From the NCBI GenBank assembly GCA_015501075.1, contig JADNYJ010000010.1:372001-436000 (forward strand): a stretch of DNA of 64,000 nt, given 5' to 3'. A program made the translations under genes and the position numbers. The notes beneath the pieces were generated by a model, which saw nothing but the letters and a program-made list of their open reading frames with translations, searched no databases and was not told the DNA's origin. Below are positions 35,115 through 47,556 of the stretch, piece after piece (within the stretch, counting starts at the first letter, position 1; each line of letters begins with the position of its first letter). The stretch comes from Gymnopilus junonius. Taxonomy: Eukaryota > Basidiomycota > Agaricomycetes > Agaricales > Galerinaceae.

Positions 35115-37119
35115 TCATCCAGAGTGGGATGGGGCGTCGTTGTAGTACGGCTGTTGGCCGGAGGATCGTGGGCTGGGGAGGAGAGAAGGATATACATTGT
35201 GTTGACCCGACGGAGAGTGCGAGCCGTGCGACGTGAAAGGGTTGTTGGACAACGAAGGTGGGGCGGAGAGAGGAACATCCGAGGACATGTAAGACGACTG
35301 CGTGTGGCCCGAGGTATGTGTGCCTTGGTTAGGGACATACAACCCCATATGACGGCTCTGGCCATACTCTGACAGGCCGCTCATATGATGGCTCGAGCGC
35401 GAGGAAGACATGCCCAACATATGGCGAGAGTTATAGTCGGAGGAGGAGTGGTGGTGTCCTCCGGGGGTGTTGGGCATCGACTGCAGCGTCATGGGATGAT
35501 AAAGCTGGAGGGCGTCGGCGGCGGGCATGGACGCGCGCCGGCCGATGGGGTCCAACAAACCAGAAAGGGAAGAGCTTCGGCCAGTGGGTGGGAAGGGAGC
35601 GGTGGTCGTCGGGCCCGAAGCAGCGCGATGAGCAGGAGCGAGGATGCGACGCCTTGCCTGTAAGAGGAGCAATGAGTATAAAATTTTCTTTTTTGATGTA
35701 GACGATGACACGTACGTTTATCATCCAGTTGGACACTTGGCTCATGCTGAGGCCGGTAGCATGGCAGAGTTGTTTTTTCTCCTCCTCACTGGGGTAAGGA
35801 TGATCAGAGTGACGGTGAAGCCAAGCTTTGAGGTAATCGGTGGTCTCCTTGGGAAGCTTGCCCCGCTTACGGGTGGGACGGTCGACGAGGGCAGAGGACG
35901 GCATAGACTGTGGTGAGCGGGAGGGGGAGGAGACGGAAATGTTGGGGGTAGCAGGACCAAGGGAGGGGGAGTATTGGTTTCCGGAGGGGAGGACAAAGTC
36001 TTGGTTCGGGAAAGACCACTCGGCCTTTATGCCTGCCAGTGACCTACGATCATGCTGTCCCGATATGCGAGCCGAACCTGCAAACATCTGTGCCTGGGAC
36101 ATGGGGGCGCTAAACGAAGCATGGCGTAAACCATCATCATACTTTACGGCCGGACTTGATAGCTGTCCCGGAGTGGAACTAGGCCGGGGAATCCCAGAGG
36201 GGGAGGTGTTCCAATTTTCAGATTCGGAATAAGGAGATAAGCCTGGAGTTCGGATTTCCGAATTTAAGGGGGAATTAAAATGAGAGGATGAGAAAGAGGA
36301 AGAAGGAGTAGTGCCGTTGGACAAACCAGAGGGAGGATACGGCGAACCATACGAGTCCGTCACACCGGGACCGAAATGGAGGTCGGTGGAGACCCTGGGA
36401 CGGCCGGAGAGGCGGTCAGCGCCGGATTCATCGATATTAGAGGGGAAAGTATAGTTGGAGAGCGACGACTGATTATTGGGCGTGTAATTTTGGCGGAGAC
36501 TGGTGGGCGGATAGGGCGCATGCCTGACGCGACTCTCGGAGTGGAGGGTCGGCAGAGAGGCCCGGCGGCCATCGTGGCGGTAGTTGTCTTCAAAGGTCGT
36601 GAAAATGGAGGGCAGCTGGACCTTGGAGTGATCGATGCCAGCATCGTTTTTGTCCTGGGGAGGGCCGGAAGCAGACTGGCCGGAGGAGGAGTCGATGTCC
36701 CAAGAGGCCTGGTCGTCGGCGCGCTGTTTCTTGGGGAGCGGGGAGTCTCCGGGGGTGAGGGAGCGCTTTTCGCCGCGGGAGAGGATGCTGCTATCGGTGT
36801 CGGCGGTGGAGGTGGCGGAGGAGGACATGCGCCGGGAGTCGTAATCAAGGTCAGACTGGATGGGACTGGCGGGGGGTGAGCGGAGAGCGGGCGGGAGGGA
36901 CGGGATGACATACATGAGAGCAGGCGAGACGGAGGGCGAAATGTCGTGCAGGAAGGAGAGGTTCTCGGCGTCCTTGTTGTTTTCGGCGCTGGAAAGAGAA
37001 GGATGAGAATATTGAGCAGGGGGTTGGCTCAGCACTCACAGGGCAAACTGCAACTGTGCAACGTTATAGCTGTTCAGTTGGTCTGTGTGGGACTGCTGGA
37101 GATGGTCTGCTGTCGGCAT
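35115..37119 (-). CDS. TALE-class homeobox transcription factor
   Basis: A DNA-binding regulator of about 630 residues in three exons (start ATG 37117-37119; introns about 37038-36988 and 35715-35657). The N-terminal part is disordered and Ser/Pro-rich. The homeodomain follows a basic RKRGKLPKE and reads TDYLKAWLHRHSDHPYPSEE, then KKQLCHATGLSMSQVSNWMIN-ARRRI, with the second intron splitting recognition helix 3. The HPYPSEEEK stretch carries the three-residue loop extension that defines TALE proteins, and Ile at position 50 (WMIN) is typical of the class; Met replaces the usual Phe at 49. The C-terminal tail is rich in Ser, His, Pro and Gly. Related fungal proteins act in development and fruiting. 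The gene lies head to tail with the upstream Nud1-like gene, 222 bases apart. Confidence 0.93.
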
Positions 37120-37341
37120 CTAGACAGGGGCGGGGGCTGCTTGGGCAAAACGGAAGGCTCGGAAGGCGCTATTTATCCATCTATTTCCTCAAAAATAGTC
37201 CATCTAGGAACATCCTTACATACAATCAATCAACAAATCTGCCCAAGATCTCTCCCGCCCAAAACAGTTATATTGTCTCAAGCCGAACCGCCCCGATCCG
37301 ACCCAGCTCGGTTCTTAATGAATTAGGTACCTCCGCCTCGA

Positions 37342-40300
37342 TCATCCATTCCTCTTGCCCAGAATCCCCTCCAGCACCTTCTGCGCCTTCATCCGCTCCT
37401 TCTCCGACACTCCCACCCCGTCCAGCACCCGTATTCTTGGACATCCTTGCATAATCAGACCTCGGTATGCCAGCCGTCCAATGTATGATGCATCCGGCAG
37501 ATCCCGCCGAAATTTACTGTCCAGCTGCTGCCAGTCCTGCCCCCCCACAAGCCCTTTCTGCCCCTCCGAAGGCTGCAGCGCACCGGGCACATCCTTCACC
37601 AGCAGCGGGAGGTACCACCCCAGCGTGCACGGATTCATCCTGCGGTGATTGCGATCGCCTGTCAGAACACACGGAACCAAAAGAAACAATCTGATTTGGT
37701 AAATTTGCGTACCTGAAGTCCAACATTTCCACATCCGGCATCTGTCGGAGCAGACGGATCAGAGGCTTCGTGCTCTTCAACCTCGACCCAATTATCGTCA
37801 ATTTCTGCAATCGCGTCAGCCCTTCCAATGCCCGAACATCTTCCAGGAAGTTGTAATTCAGATTCAGCACCCTCAAGTTCGGTAGCAGCCTTCCCATTCC
37901 CTCGGGGAGCGCGGTCAATCGACAAGCTGCAAGCTCCAAATAGACCAGGTTGTAACACGCTTCCACCAAGAAATCAGATGCCAGGGGATTGCCTGTTGGT
38001 CCAGTCCAGACTTTAGTTCAACATGTTTTTTTTCACAACGCAAGGAAAACAAAACCGCCTCCAAACTTGGAAGCTATCTCACCAGAGAGGTACAAACGTT
38101 TTACATCGCGAACATCGCGGGTCAAAAGTTTACTATCAACGCTGGCATTAGCATCTTATCATGAGCATCAGCAGCCTAATGAGAGTCCACTCACAGTCCA
38201 CGTCCACTCTGATTCCGCAAGCTCAGGTTCTCTAGTTTAGTCAGACGATCCACCTTTGCCAGACTCGCAAGCCCATTGTTATCCGCGTAAAGCGTGCGAA
38301 GGTTGGGCATTCCACCCACATCGAGATTTTGCAGTCGATTGCCACTGACACGCAAAATGCGAAGCCGGGGCATGGCCTCGTCCACTCCTAATTCACTCAA
38401 ACTGTTCATGTCTGCAGATGGGAAAAATAAACAATTAAATGTACCAAAAATATTTCCCCGACGATCAGTGAAACGATGAATCATATCGAATGTCAAGCTT
38501 TTCTCTCACCTGCATGCAACGCTACAAGGGATTGCAATGATGAAACCCCTTGCATACTATCAAGGCGATTATTACTGAGGTTAAGCATCTCCAATCGGGG
38601 CCTAATGAAAGTTTATTGCGATCAGCAAGGCATTTGATGATTAACATCCGTGTGCGCGCCTACTGACCATCGGTACTGCGCAAAATCGATAGTCTTGATC
38701 GCGTTGCCCTGCAGACTCAACTTTGCCAGCACGTCCATCTTTTGCAGGCCATCAGCGCTCATAATCTTATTCGCGTCGGCCTTGAGCTCTCTCAGTCGGC
38801 GCAAACATTCCAACTCTAATAATCGGGCTGAGATTACCATGGGTTAATATGCCCAAACGCACTTACGTCGCAAAGATTCCACTTCGTTATTGCTAATGTC
38901 AAGGTTCTCGAGGTTCAGCAGGTGACTATACGACGTTATCCCTGTAAGGCTGCAATGGCAGGGCCATCAGCAGCTCGCAAAGTTACGACGGAACCGCGGG
39001 ATAAATAAATCTTACTTACCAATTATTCGCGACAGATAGCGTCCTAACCGACCCGGGAACACCACTCAACCAAGCCAACTCGTTCTGGTTTCTGGAAGGA
39101 GTGAAAAGCTCAGCATTAATTATACAACTTCTTCTCTTCCATTGACAGATTCCATTTTGAAGATCAGACGTACAAGTTAAGCGCGTCAAGGCGCGGCAGA
39201 AACTCCTTCAACCTGGCGACGCTCTCCAGTTTCGCATTCGACAAGTCAATCGAGCTCAACTCTTCCCAATACGGCTCAAAAGGCTGCACGTCCGTGATCA
39301 CCTCTACCAGTCTGTCATGCGCGACACCGAACGAGCATTCTGTCAGAAATGTTCCGTTCGCCTTGGACAAGCTTTGTCTGCCTGGTGACAGCTTCTGACT
39401 ATACGTCCTCGAAAAAGCGCGATGTGGAGAAGGTCCGAGCTTTGAACTATTCGCTGTCGCATTGGACGGGTGTCGCGAAGTTAGAGGCTGAAGCTCTTCT
39501 GGTCTGCCGGAACTGCTGACTTTTGAAGGCGATTCGTCGTCATCCAAGTCTATACGGGTCAGAAATTAACACTGGGCTGAGACAATTGAAAGGAAGTAAT
39601 GATACCAGAGTCCTCTAATGCATTCATCATGTCCGCTATGCGCTTTGACCGTAGAGACTGCACGGTCCCGCCAGAAGCATTAATACCTGCCGACGTAAAG
39701 AAAAAGTAGTTAGTCTCAAAGTTAATGGCACCGTGCTCCATTATAGAACCAATCACACCTTGAATAGGACCATCTCGTTTTCCGTCAGAAAAACTGACTG
39801 ACCGACGATGGACTTTTCTGTGATTAGGAGTCTGATAACTGCGCCGATATGAATTCTTAAGCACTGATGTCGGCGTGGCGCTACCACTTTTAAGTGCGGA
39901 TTTAATGACAGGTGTCCCCGCCACGGAATTCCCACGGTTCGGGGGCGTCAATGTTACCACAGGAGGCGGCTGTACTGCCAGGAATTGCTCAGACTGAGAG
40001 GAGGGTCCGGGAATCGAAACAGGAGCGGCATCTGTGATGTTATTTCGGGAAGGCGAATCTTCGAACTCGGAATCAAAGTCAATATCATTGATTTCAGCTT
40101 GAGTTGCAGTGTGCAGATCATCACCGTCCCCGGAATCAGTAGTCTCGTCGTCATCATCATAGTCTTCCGCTTCAACACCTGTCATGATGTCTACGACATG
40201 GGCTGATGCATCAGTCGAGAAGTTGGATAGTTCAAGCTCCTCTTCATCTTCAACCTCAGACTGCTCTTCAATCCTGGTCATCTCTACAACAGCAGGAACA

Positions 40301-42300
40301 TCTTCCTCTGTAGGACTAGCGGGATTGCTTTCGCGCTGCGCCTCTCGCCTTTCATTGGAATCATCTCGCAAGCTCTCAATGTCTCCAAAGGGGTCGTCGC
40401 TAAGTTCACCGGCCTGGCCAGCAGATTTTTCGGCATCCATAGTTGCTTTTGCCGTGCTTTTTACCCACCGCATCATGACTTTGTCGAACAACATGTCACC
40501 AAACCTTTCCGGCAAGGATGGTAGATCTGCCGGTGCAATGGTTCGTATGTGCGCAGGACCAGCGTGCTTCACAAACGATGGTGCGCTACCCGCAGTAAGG
40601 GTTGTGCCTGAGGCAGTACTGGATGATACGAATCTATTCAGATCTTCATTGTTTGTTAGTCGAATAGATGTAGAAGGATAGGAAGGGGGTGCCAAGCTTG
40701 ATGGCGGAGGAAGACTTTCAGGTTCATTAGGTGCGGGGTTCGAGGTTGATGATGCATTTGCTTGGGGGGTTATAATGGTGATATTAGCCAACGGATGTGG
40801 CTCTTGAATAGATAAGCGCGATAGATTATGCACCACATCGGTGTCCTCAGAGCTACGTTTCTGGTGTCTCCGTGAGCTGGCAAGAGACCGCGACATAGAC
40901 ACATTTGACTTAGAAGACGAGCGGCGGTGCGTGGAATGTTTTTGATTTTCCTTGTTATCAGCGATGACTTTGGCAGTCTCATCAGCCTGAATTGTAACAT
41001 GTGTCATGTCTGAATCGCCAGAAAAGACCCGTTTCTGGCGTTTGACATCGCTCTTTATTTGGTCCATTAGGGCAGCAGCTTTCTGACGATATGAGGATGA
41101 TGAATATGAGGTGGAAGGTGTGGCGGTGGATCCAGACGAAGGATTACTATTGGAATGTTCAGGTACGGAGAGAAAGGAAGGTCGACGGGGCGAGGCTGTC
41201 AATATCGCAACATTACATGGACACTCAAAATCATTGGGATATAACTTACGCGTGTTGTCATTAGAAATTTGTTTCTGAGACTTGTCGCGAATGTCGTCAT
41301 GAGTCGTAGAAGGCGAGCTGTTTTGGCCACTAGCTACTGTGGATATAGTCGAGTAATCTCGCGCCAGTTTGATTTTCTCCATCAAGGAGCGTGATTCACC
41401 AACATAATCTTTGGCATGGATTACTGGACGGGCGATAGAGGCACGTAGACCAACTCCATCACCGACGAGATCGCCGGAAGGACTGAGCTTAAGGCGCTTC
41501 GCACTCCGCATGTGCGAAATATGGTCGGTTGTGCCAGTTGCCTCAGAGACTGGCGATAAGCCTTTGCCGAAGCTCGTAGGAGTAGCAGTGGTGCCAGTGC
41601 CAGTACCAGAAGGCGTGTTTACCGCAATGGAATCCACTAATGCCGAAAGATGTTCGCGGGTATATGTGTCATATTGAAATTGAAAAAGTCGTAGTCTGGG
41701 GTCCGTCGGAGGAGCATTCTTGGGCGGAAGAGGTGGATTCGGAGTGCTTTGAGCCTGAGGATACTTTGCACTATTTGATGTAGTTTGATGGGACGACGAA
41801 TCCCGGGGCATGGAAAAAGTGAATTGGCAAGCCATGTTTGCCTTGCGACCATGAAAAGAATTCATGTTTGGCATGTCCGTCTCTACAATCTCGTCTTCCG
41901 TTTCCTCCGGAGCATAAGAGTCTTTAATGTAAATTGATTTAGATAAAGGATTCGCGTTGGAGGCGGCAGCTTCAGATTCGCTTTGGATAGGTGGGGAGGG
42001 AGGTTCGAACATCCTTTCCAGTGGCAACGGAGTGAAGAAGTCTTTGACCATTCCTTTCTTCTTCTGACCAGGAGTCTTTGGAAGTAATGGGGCATTCTGA
42101 ACATCCTCTCTAACAAGGAATGTGCCAACTGCGCGGTTCACGCTTCCTGAGGGTGTCGAGTCTGGTTCAAAGTCTGCAGTTGTATGAATTTGTGTGCTGA
42201 GTGGTTGGGTAAATGATACTGATTGGGTGCCATAAGATTCTTCTTCAGGCCATTCGTCTTGAAGTTCTTCGGTTTGCCATGCTGGGACAGCGGTGGCCAT
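37342..42300 (-). CDS. NUD1: Nud1/Cdc11-type leucine-rich-repeat scaffold of the mitotic exit/septation network
   Basis: A large spindle-pole-body scaffold (roughly 1,450 residues; start ATG 42298-42300, MATAVPAWQTEELQDEWPEE). The long N-terminal region is disordered, Ser/Thr-rich and acidic. It includes VKDFFTPLPLERMFEPP and the conserved SRSLMEKIKLARDYS, as in the region of Cdc11 that anchors signalling GTPase and kinase partners. The C-terminal part (about 39547-37342, several short exons) opens with FGVAHDRLVEVITDVQPFEP and then at least eight leucine-rich repeats, for example LSSIDLSNAKLESVARLKEF, LENLDISNNEVESLRQL, LAKLSLQGNAIKTIDFAQ and LRVLNLNYNFLEDVRALEGL. It ends with GCPRIRVLDGVGVSEKER. 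An intron of 54 nt (41196-41249) has no stop and keeps the frame, so naive calling would include 18 spurious residues. Confidence 0.9.
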
Positions 42301-43180
42301 AGCGAACAGAGGACATGAACGAGCAGTTAACACGAGTTGGTGATTGTTCAGAGCAATTGTTGATCGTTGTTGAACGCGGTGGTTGATTGCTTGTCAGGTG
42401 ACCGTATTTGCCTATTTGGCAAACGCATCAGCGCCAAATAGCGCGCTGATGCGTTTCTCGGCGAGCAGTGGCTGCAACCTTGCAAGCAACCAAACCACCT
42501 GTCGTTGACCCGACTACCGACGAATCGAACGCCAACTTTCTCATTAAAATGACTGTCAACTAAAACTGCGCACTTTCATTGTCCGGAACGGTCCAATCTT
42601 AGATTTTGATCATGACATTGCGTTGATGATCCTAGGTAGACTGTTCGGGTGTTTGGCAGGTCTATGGCGAAATCCAAGAAATTTCATACCCCATACATGC
42701 AGTCTCTTGCTTATTGCGCTATTCAAAGGCTTTGCCGATGTCGTACTCGACTTTTTGATCGATGACCCAGGGCAGAGCATCAGGTACCCCCAATTTCTCC
42801 AGGACTTTTAACCCATAGGGTACTTTTTGCTTTCTGGCTTACAGCCGAGGATCTTCGTGTTTTCATGACGGAAGATGCACCACCATGTTATTTCTATCAG
42901 CCTTTCTATCAGCGTTCTTGATGCGTCTTGCCTTTGTTTGGGCTTCTGACTAGTGCCCTGATACTTTCTGCTATTCTGAGAGGCATGGCTTTTTCTGCCA
43001 GCCAAATGTACCACCTCTCCCGAACGAAGGCAGATGCTCCTCTGTACCATGGCTAACTTTATTTCCAAATCGCCGCCCGGTTCGAATTTTCAGATCAACC
43101 TGACGGCTCCAAGGATCTACAGTAGAATTGGGCGGTCGGTTTGTTTATAATTCGGAAACAAGCTACCTCTTCAGCTTCTG
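42301..43180. other. Intergenic upstream of the Nud1-like gene
   Basis: About 880 bases: the Nud1-like promoter region and unassigned sequence. No gene is recognised; a minus ORF at 42808-43068 has no known motif. Confidence 0.45.
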
Positions 43181-43189
43181 TCTAGCTCA

Positions 43190-43700
43190 AGATTGTGGGT
43201 AGGCATCTTCCTGTGCGCGTATTCTCAGGTTTATCCACTCAGGCGCTGCTTACATCGCTCGGCGATAATGAATGACTGTTTTTCAGTCTTTGAGCTTTAT
43301 CATTCAATGCGCCTTTAGAATGGATTTTCCGATACGTAGGCCACGGCAGTTAACTAGAGTCATCTACTCCCAGCGTTCCTCGTTATCATTGCTCATTTGT
43401 TCACACTCCTCCTCGGCGGATTAACTAGCGTCCCAATAAAGACCGAACACCTGCTAGACTTTTAAGAAGTCAGGGGCTGTTCAAGCATGTCTGTGTGAAC
43501 GTCACTCGTTCCAAGTCCTGGTTCGCGGTGCAGATAGAGATATTTATATTTAAACGTTTTTAAGCGATGTCAAGTGGTTTGGACTTCATGATCATCGTTA
43601 TCAGTTTCGCCGCTGGGACAACAAATTGCTTGTGGATCGTCCCATCTTTTGATGTACAGTCCACCTTTCCTAGACAGACGTAGTAAAATTGGACGTCGTC
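43190..43700. repeat. Duplicated segment, copy A (upstream and downstream halves contiguous)
   Basis: Two blocks recur nearby. The first (about 43190-43330, with tattctcagg, ctgctt, cgctcggc and aataatga) matches about 43757-43900. The second (about 43375-43700, with caataaagaccgaa, gctgttcaagcatg, atttatat and acaaattgcttgt) matches about 45545-45890. Here the two blocks are adjacent; in copy B they are separated by the HNH gene. Divergence is substantial, so this is an old duplication. No transposase or terminal repeat was recognised. Confidence 0.55.
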
Positions 43701-43756
43701 GGCCCTTCTGTAATCCGGCAAAAGAGCTACCTTTCTGACTCCCTGACTCAGAATGT

Positions 43757-43900
43757 GGTAATATTGGGCCTGTGCGCATATTCTCAGGACTCTTCTACTC
43801 AGCGCTGCTTTACCTTCACACCGCTCGGCAATAATGAAAAGACTGCGCAAGCAAGTCCGCTTTCTATCTTTCAGACTTCATCATCTAATGTGGTCATCTG
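43757..43900. repeat. Duplicated segment, copy B upstream half
   Basis: Resembles 43190-43330 (shared tgtgcgc-tattctcagg, ctgctt, cgctcggc and aataatga). It lies just downstream of copy A and upstream of the HNH gene. Confidence 0.5.
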
Positions 43901-44280
43901 CTCGAGTATATTGCCGTTTCATATTTCAGGCGACGATATAATGTATAATGGCTTAGGATTCTCATGAATGCATTTATGACTTTGTGAACTACACTGTCAT
44001 TGTTAATAACCCCAGTCGTTATTGTATCGATGGATCATCCCCTTCCTTCAATTCCACATCACCTGGATTTTTCAGAGACTTCAGAAGGGGTCCTACTAGC
44101 GGTATTAACCATCAGCAAATAGAGCTGCACACAAATTCGAGCACTCCCGACTCCTTCGATAGACAGCTCCGCCTGGAGGAGTAAGAAGCCGTAGTAACGA
44201 AATTTTTTTCCCTTTCAGAAATAACGGACGAGCTGGTCTGCAATTATGTTAGTGAGTTACTTTCGCAGACATGTACTATA

Positions 44281-44961
44281 TCATGGTTCGTTCACAACTT
44301 TAACAGCCTTTCCGTTACCCTTACTCTCCAAACCCATAACCTTGGGGTTTGACATATCGAAACTGTCTTCGCCGAAAACCTCGTCGTATTTTTCATATAT
44401 CCATTCCAGCTCCCATGTTCCTTTCACATGCTTCAGAATGCCCTGGATGAAATGGTCGATGAACAGCTCGTCAAGTGGGCGTAGTGTCGGATCCTGAATA
44501 TGGTCCAATTGGAGATGATGAAGGCCATTGATATCTGCATTGCTATTGGTGAATGCAGTTATGCGGTAATTATTCTATACAGAGGATCAAAGCTTGAGAG
44601 ATAGGCTGTGTAGTTAAACAGCGCACATTCGGATCTACTCCAAATTCATAATTGATCCATGCATCATGTAAGTCCCTTCGCAAGGTAATGCCATTTTGTG
44701 CCGAGTCAATCTTCATTGAGTCACCCATACAGGCTTCGTCGACCACGTCAGTAATTTTATTTAGGTATTCTTTGCGGGTCCACTATGACAGGGGTGATGT
44801 TAATGCACAAAAGTAATATCGTATAGACAAATACCTACTTCAGCATTATATGCCCGTGGAAATATGTGCGCAACCCTAAAACGACTGTACGCGTCGCTTT
44901 GTAGGCACAAAATGAGGTATTTTCCGTCTCTGACAAACCCCCTGAGCTGATAGTCAAGTTC
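44281..44961 (-). CDS. HNH nuclease-domain protein, 5' part unresolved
   Basis: Three linked exons (44961-44839, 44782-44628, 44574-44281) encode the C-terminal half of a fungal HNH_2-type protein. Visible parts are ELDYQLRGFVRDGKYLILC, then FRVAHIFPRAYN (first His), SAQNGITLRRDLHDAW (Asn and second His) with NYEFGVDP, then DPTLRPLDELFIDHFIQGIL, and a tail SFDMSNPKVMGLESKGNGK. This H-N-H spacing matches a metal-dependent nuclease fold; such genes are multi-copy in agaricomycetes and their role is unknown. In the usual family form the stretch before the first His holds a cysteine-bearing hairpin; here it is shortened. Upstream exons (to about 45350) could not be joined convincingly, so the gene may be 5'-truncated. 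Duplicated blocks flank it on both sides. Confidence 0.7.
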
Positions 44962-45544
44962 CTATTAGGTGTGAATGGTCGAATGAGTCTGTATTAAGGA
45001 GGATTTGGCATTTGCTGACCCCAGGGGTACTGGAAGGGGGTTGCGAGGACGAGAACGACCAGACAGCAGATGTCAGACTAAAAATTCATCAGTTACTCAC
45101 TATTGGAAAGCAGTATATAATCCCCTGGTTGGACGATTTGAGCTCCTGCCGGACAACGCTTTGTGTTGCAATGTGGCAGCGTCGTATGCAAAAATCAGCT
45201 ATGGCGTCGTAGTCACGACTAGTTTATTCAGATATCTGTAAAACTCTTCCTATTTTATGGTATCGTACTGCCAAAATCCCGCAAGTGTCATCAGCAGAGA
45301 TGAGGCAGTAAAGTAGTCGAGAATGGAATCATGGATGTACCAGCTAAAGCCACCTTCAGATTCAAATAATTCCACGTTGCGTCTCTACAGTCGAGGTAGT
45401 GCGGCTTCCATCCTTCCATTATTTAACAGTCAAGTGAATGCAACCTGAGGGGCTGAAGGGCAATTGTTGAGCTCGTTATATTTAGTGGGTCCACAAGTTG
45501 TGGATGGGCTCAAGATGGGAAAGTTAAAGTTTGATCTGATTACA

Positions 45545-45890
45545 TAATCCTAAGAGCCGTTCAGCGTAAATCGTTCTTGCTTTGTTCAAATTTTCTTCGC
45601 ACTCATCGATCGTCCCCGGCAGATTGACTCCTCAATAAAGACCGAATACTTGCCTAGTCCTCTCATTCTCAAAAATCAAGCGACTGTTCAAGCATGGCTG
45701 TGTGAATGCTCATTCGATTCTCTGGTCCTGGTTCACAGATATTTATATCTAAACATTTTCAAGCGACGTCAACAAGTTGGACTTGATGCTTTTGGGTGTC
45801 ACCGCTGGGGAAACAAATTGCTTGTAGATGGTACCCCTCTTCTGATATCATGTACCATTTGCCAGCACCGCTGATATATCCGCCCAGACA
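45545..45890. repeat. Duplicated segment, copy B downstream half
   Basis: Resembles 43375-43700: shared caataaagaccgaa, gactgttcaagcatg-ctgtgtgaa, tggtcctggttc, atttatat-taaac-tttt, aagcgacgtcaa and acaaattgcttgta in the same order and orientation. Confidence 0.6.
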
Positions 45891-45990
45891 CTTCATTTTA
45901 CTCGAACTCTCTGGTTTGGGATGCAGTTCACGGCCTCTAATGGAGCTGAGCTGACAGTTTGATTCCGAACACCAGTGGACCTCCACACCG

Positions 45991-47556
45991 ATGATTCTTA
46001 ATTATGTCAAGGTCAAAATAATGTCAAGACAACCAATTGCAAGCACAGCCTTGCTTTGAAGGATGATCGTTTGTCTCCACTTGCCTCTATGTGCTCTATG
46101 TGGGCGTTGATTTACGCATTCTGCCTCAAGGATGCCTGGTTTGACCCATGACATCAAACGTTTGGCAGCCTATTGATGGTAGGCCAGGATACTTCACAGC
46201 CTCCTTGGCTTTGACGATTAAGCCTTGCTCGACATAAGCACGACTGGGATTACGAGTCATGTATTGCTAAAGGTGACTTTCTCTCTCGAGATTTTTTTTC
46301 CTTGTAAAAGAAGGTGGGAATCTCCGCCTACTCTCGACAGGTAGCACATGCACTGTTCATATGAATTGGCGGTCTTTGCCAGTCAATCATTTACTCTCTG
46401 CTTGTGATTATCATTGTAAGTTTGACTCTGTGCGCAAACCGACATCTGGCGAGCAATCTCAAGGCGGAGGTCCTTTCCGAGCAAGACCAAGATATGACCA
46501 TCTCATGGAACCGTTCGTGGCAAGGACCGACTATAACTAACTCGTCACTTCGGCCACGGTTAAACTACGGGCAAGACTTTTACTGATGAGCTCAACCAGT
46601 TCAGCCCATAATGACTGCGGACTATGAATCTTCCTGGTTATGATGTGGACCTCCTCACTGGAGCTCAGGCGCCCACAATCACTGCGATCACCCCGGTGCG
46701 CACAAGTAAGCCAACTATGAAACAGACCTATCCCCTTACTTCTCTTATTCACTTCAGGTCCCACTTGTATGTTTTCCGCCGACGAGACTATGATCATCGA
46801 GATGATAAGAAATCATTCCCGGTCCCCAGTATAGAGGTTCGCAACATCCGGATAAGTGTGTTTGATCGTCAGTGTTGTTCCTTACAATATATTAAGAGGA
46901 TCGCTATAAATAAAGAACGCCGAAGGCCAGCTCCCATGCAAAGTAAGCCAGAGAGTATACCTCTGGCAGGGTGCCGCTGTGACTGTATTGGGTTCATCAT
47001 GATGCGAAGAAGCATCAACCTGATCGTTTACTTTATTCACACCGCTTGGCAAATCTTCTCCAAATAACGAGGGTAGGCCTGGTAGGCCGCGGGGCACCAA
47101 ATGGTTCGCTCTCGCGGAGTCTATTTCCAGCAAGCGGGCACTGGAGTACTTTATCTATATGGCGCAACGAATCCACAGATCTACATAGCGCTTTCGGAAC
47201 CCACCTCCATTCGATCACATGGATCTACAGGTTAGGGAGGTTCTCAAACAGTAACAGTCTAGTCATGGAAAAGAATGGTAATGGACATGCTATAACAGAA
47301 TGGTATTGCTAGGAGGTATATGAATGAGTGTGGTGACGATGATTCCGAAAAATGCGATGCGAATATACGAACGACGAATAAAGAAAGACTGTAGGGTATT
47401 TAAAGAGAGATACTAAAATAATTTTGAGGGCGTCCATGACGCTACGAAAAATCGTTACAGGTTACAGGGGACCTAGAGAAAACAAAGTGAGCAAGCCGAA
47501 ACCGAGGTAGATAAAAACACCGACCGAGGAAATCTATGAAAATGAGTGGGGAAACA
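45991..47556. other. Unassigned stretch
   Basis: About 1.6 kb without a recognised gene. ORFs on both strands (for example minus 46537-46797, 86 codons; plus 46624-47067, 147 codons) overlap one another and carry no known motif. The right end is the 3' flank of the next minus-strand gene. Confidence 0.4.

Noticed and set aside
36360..36911. Long overlapping ORFs on both strands inside the homeobox gene
   Set aside because: Shadows of the Ser/Pro-rich coding exon; the homeodomain frame is clearly the real one.
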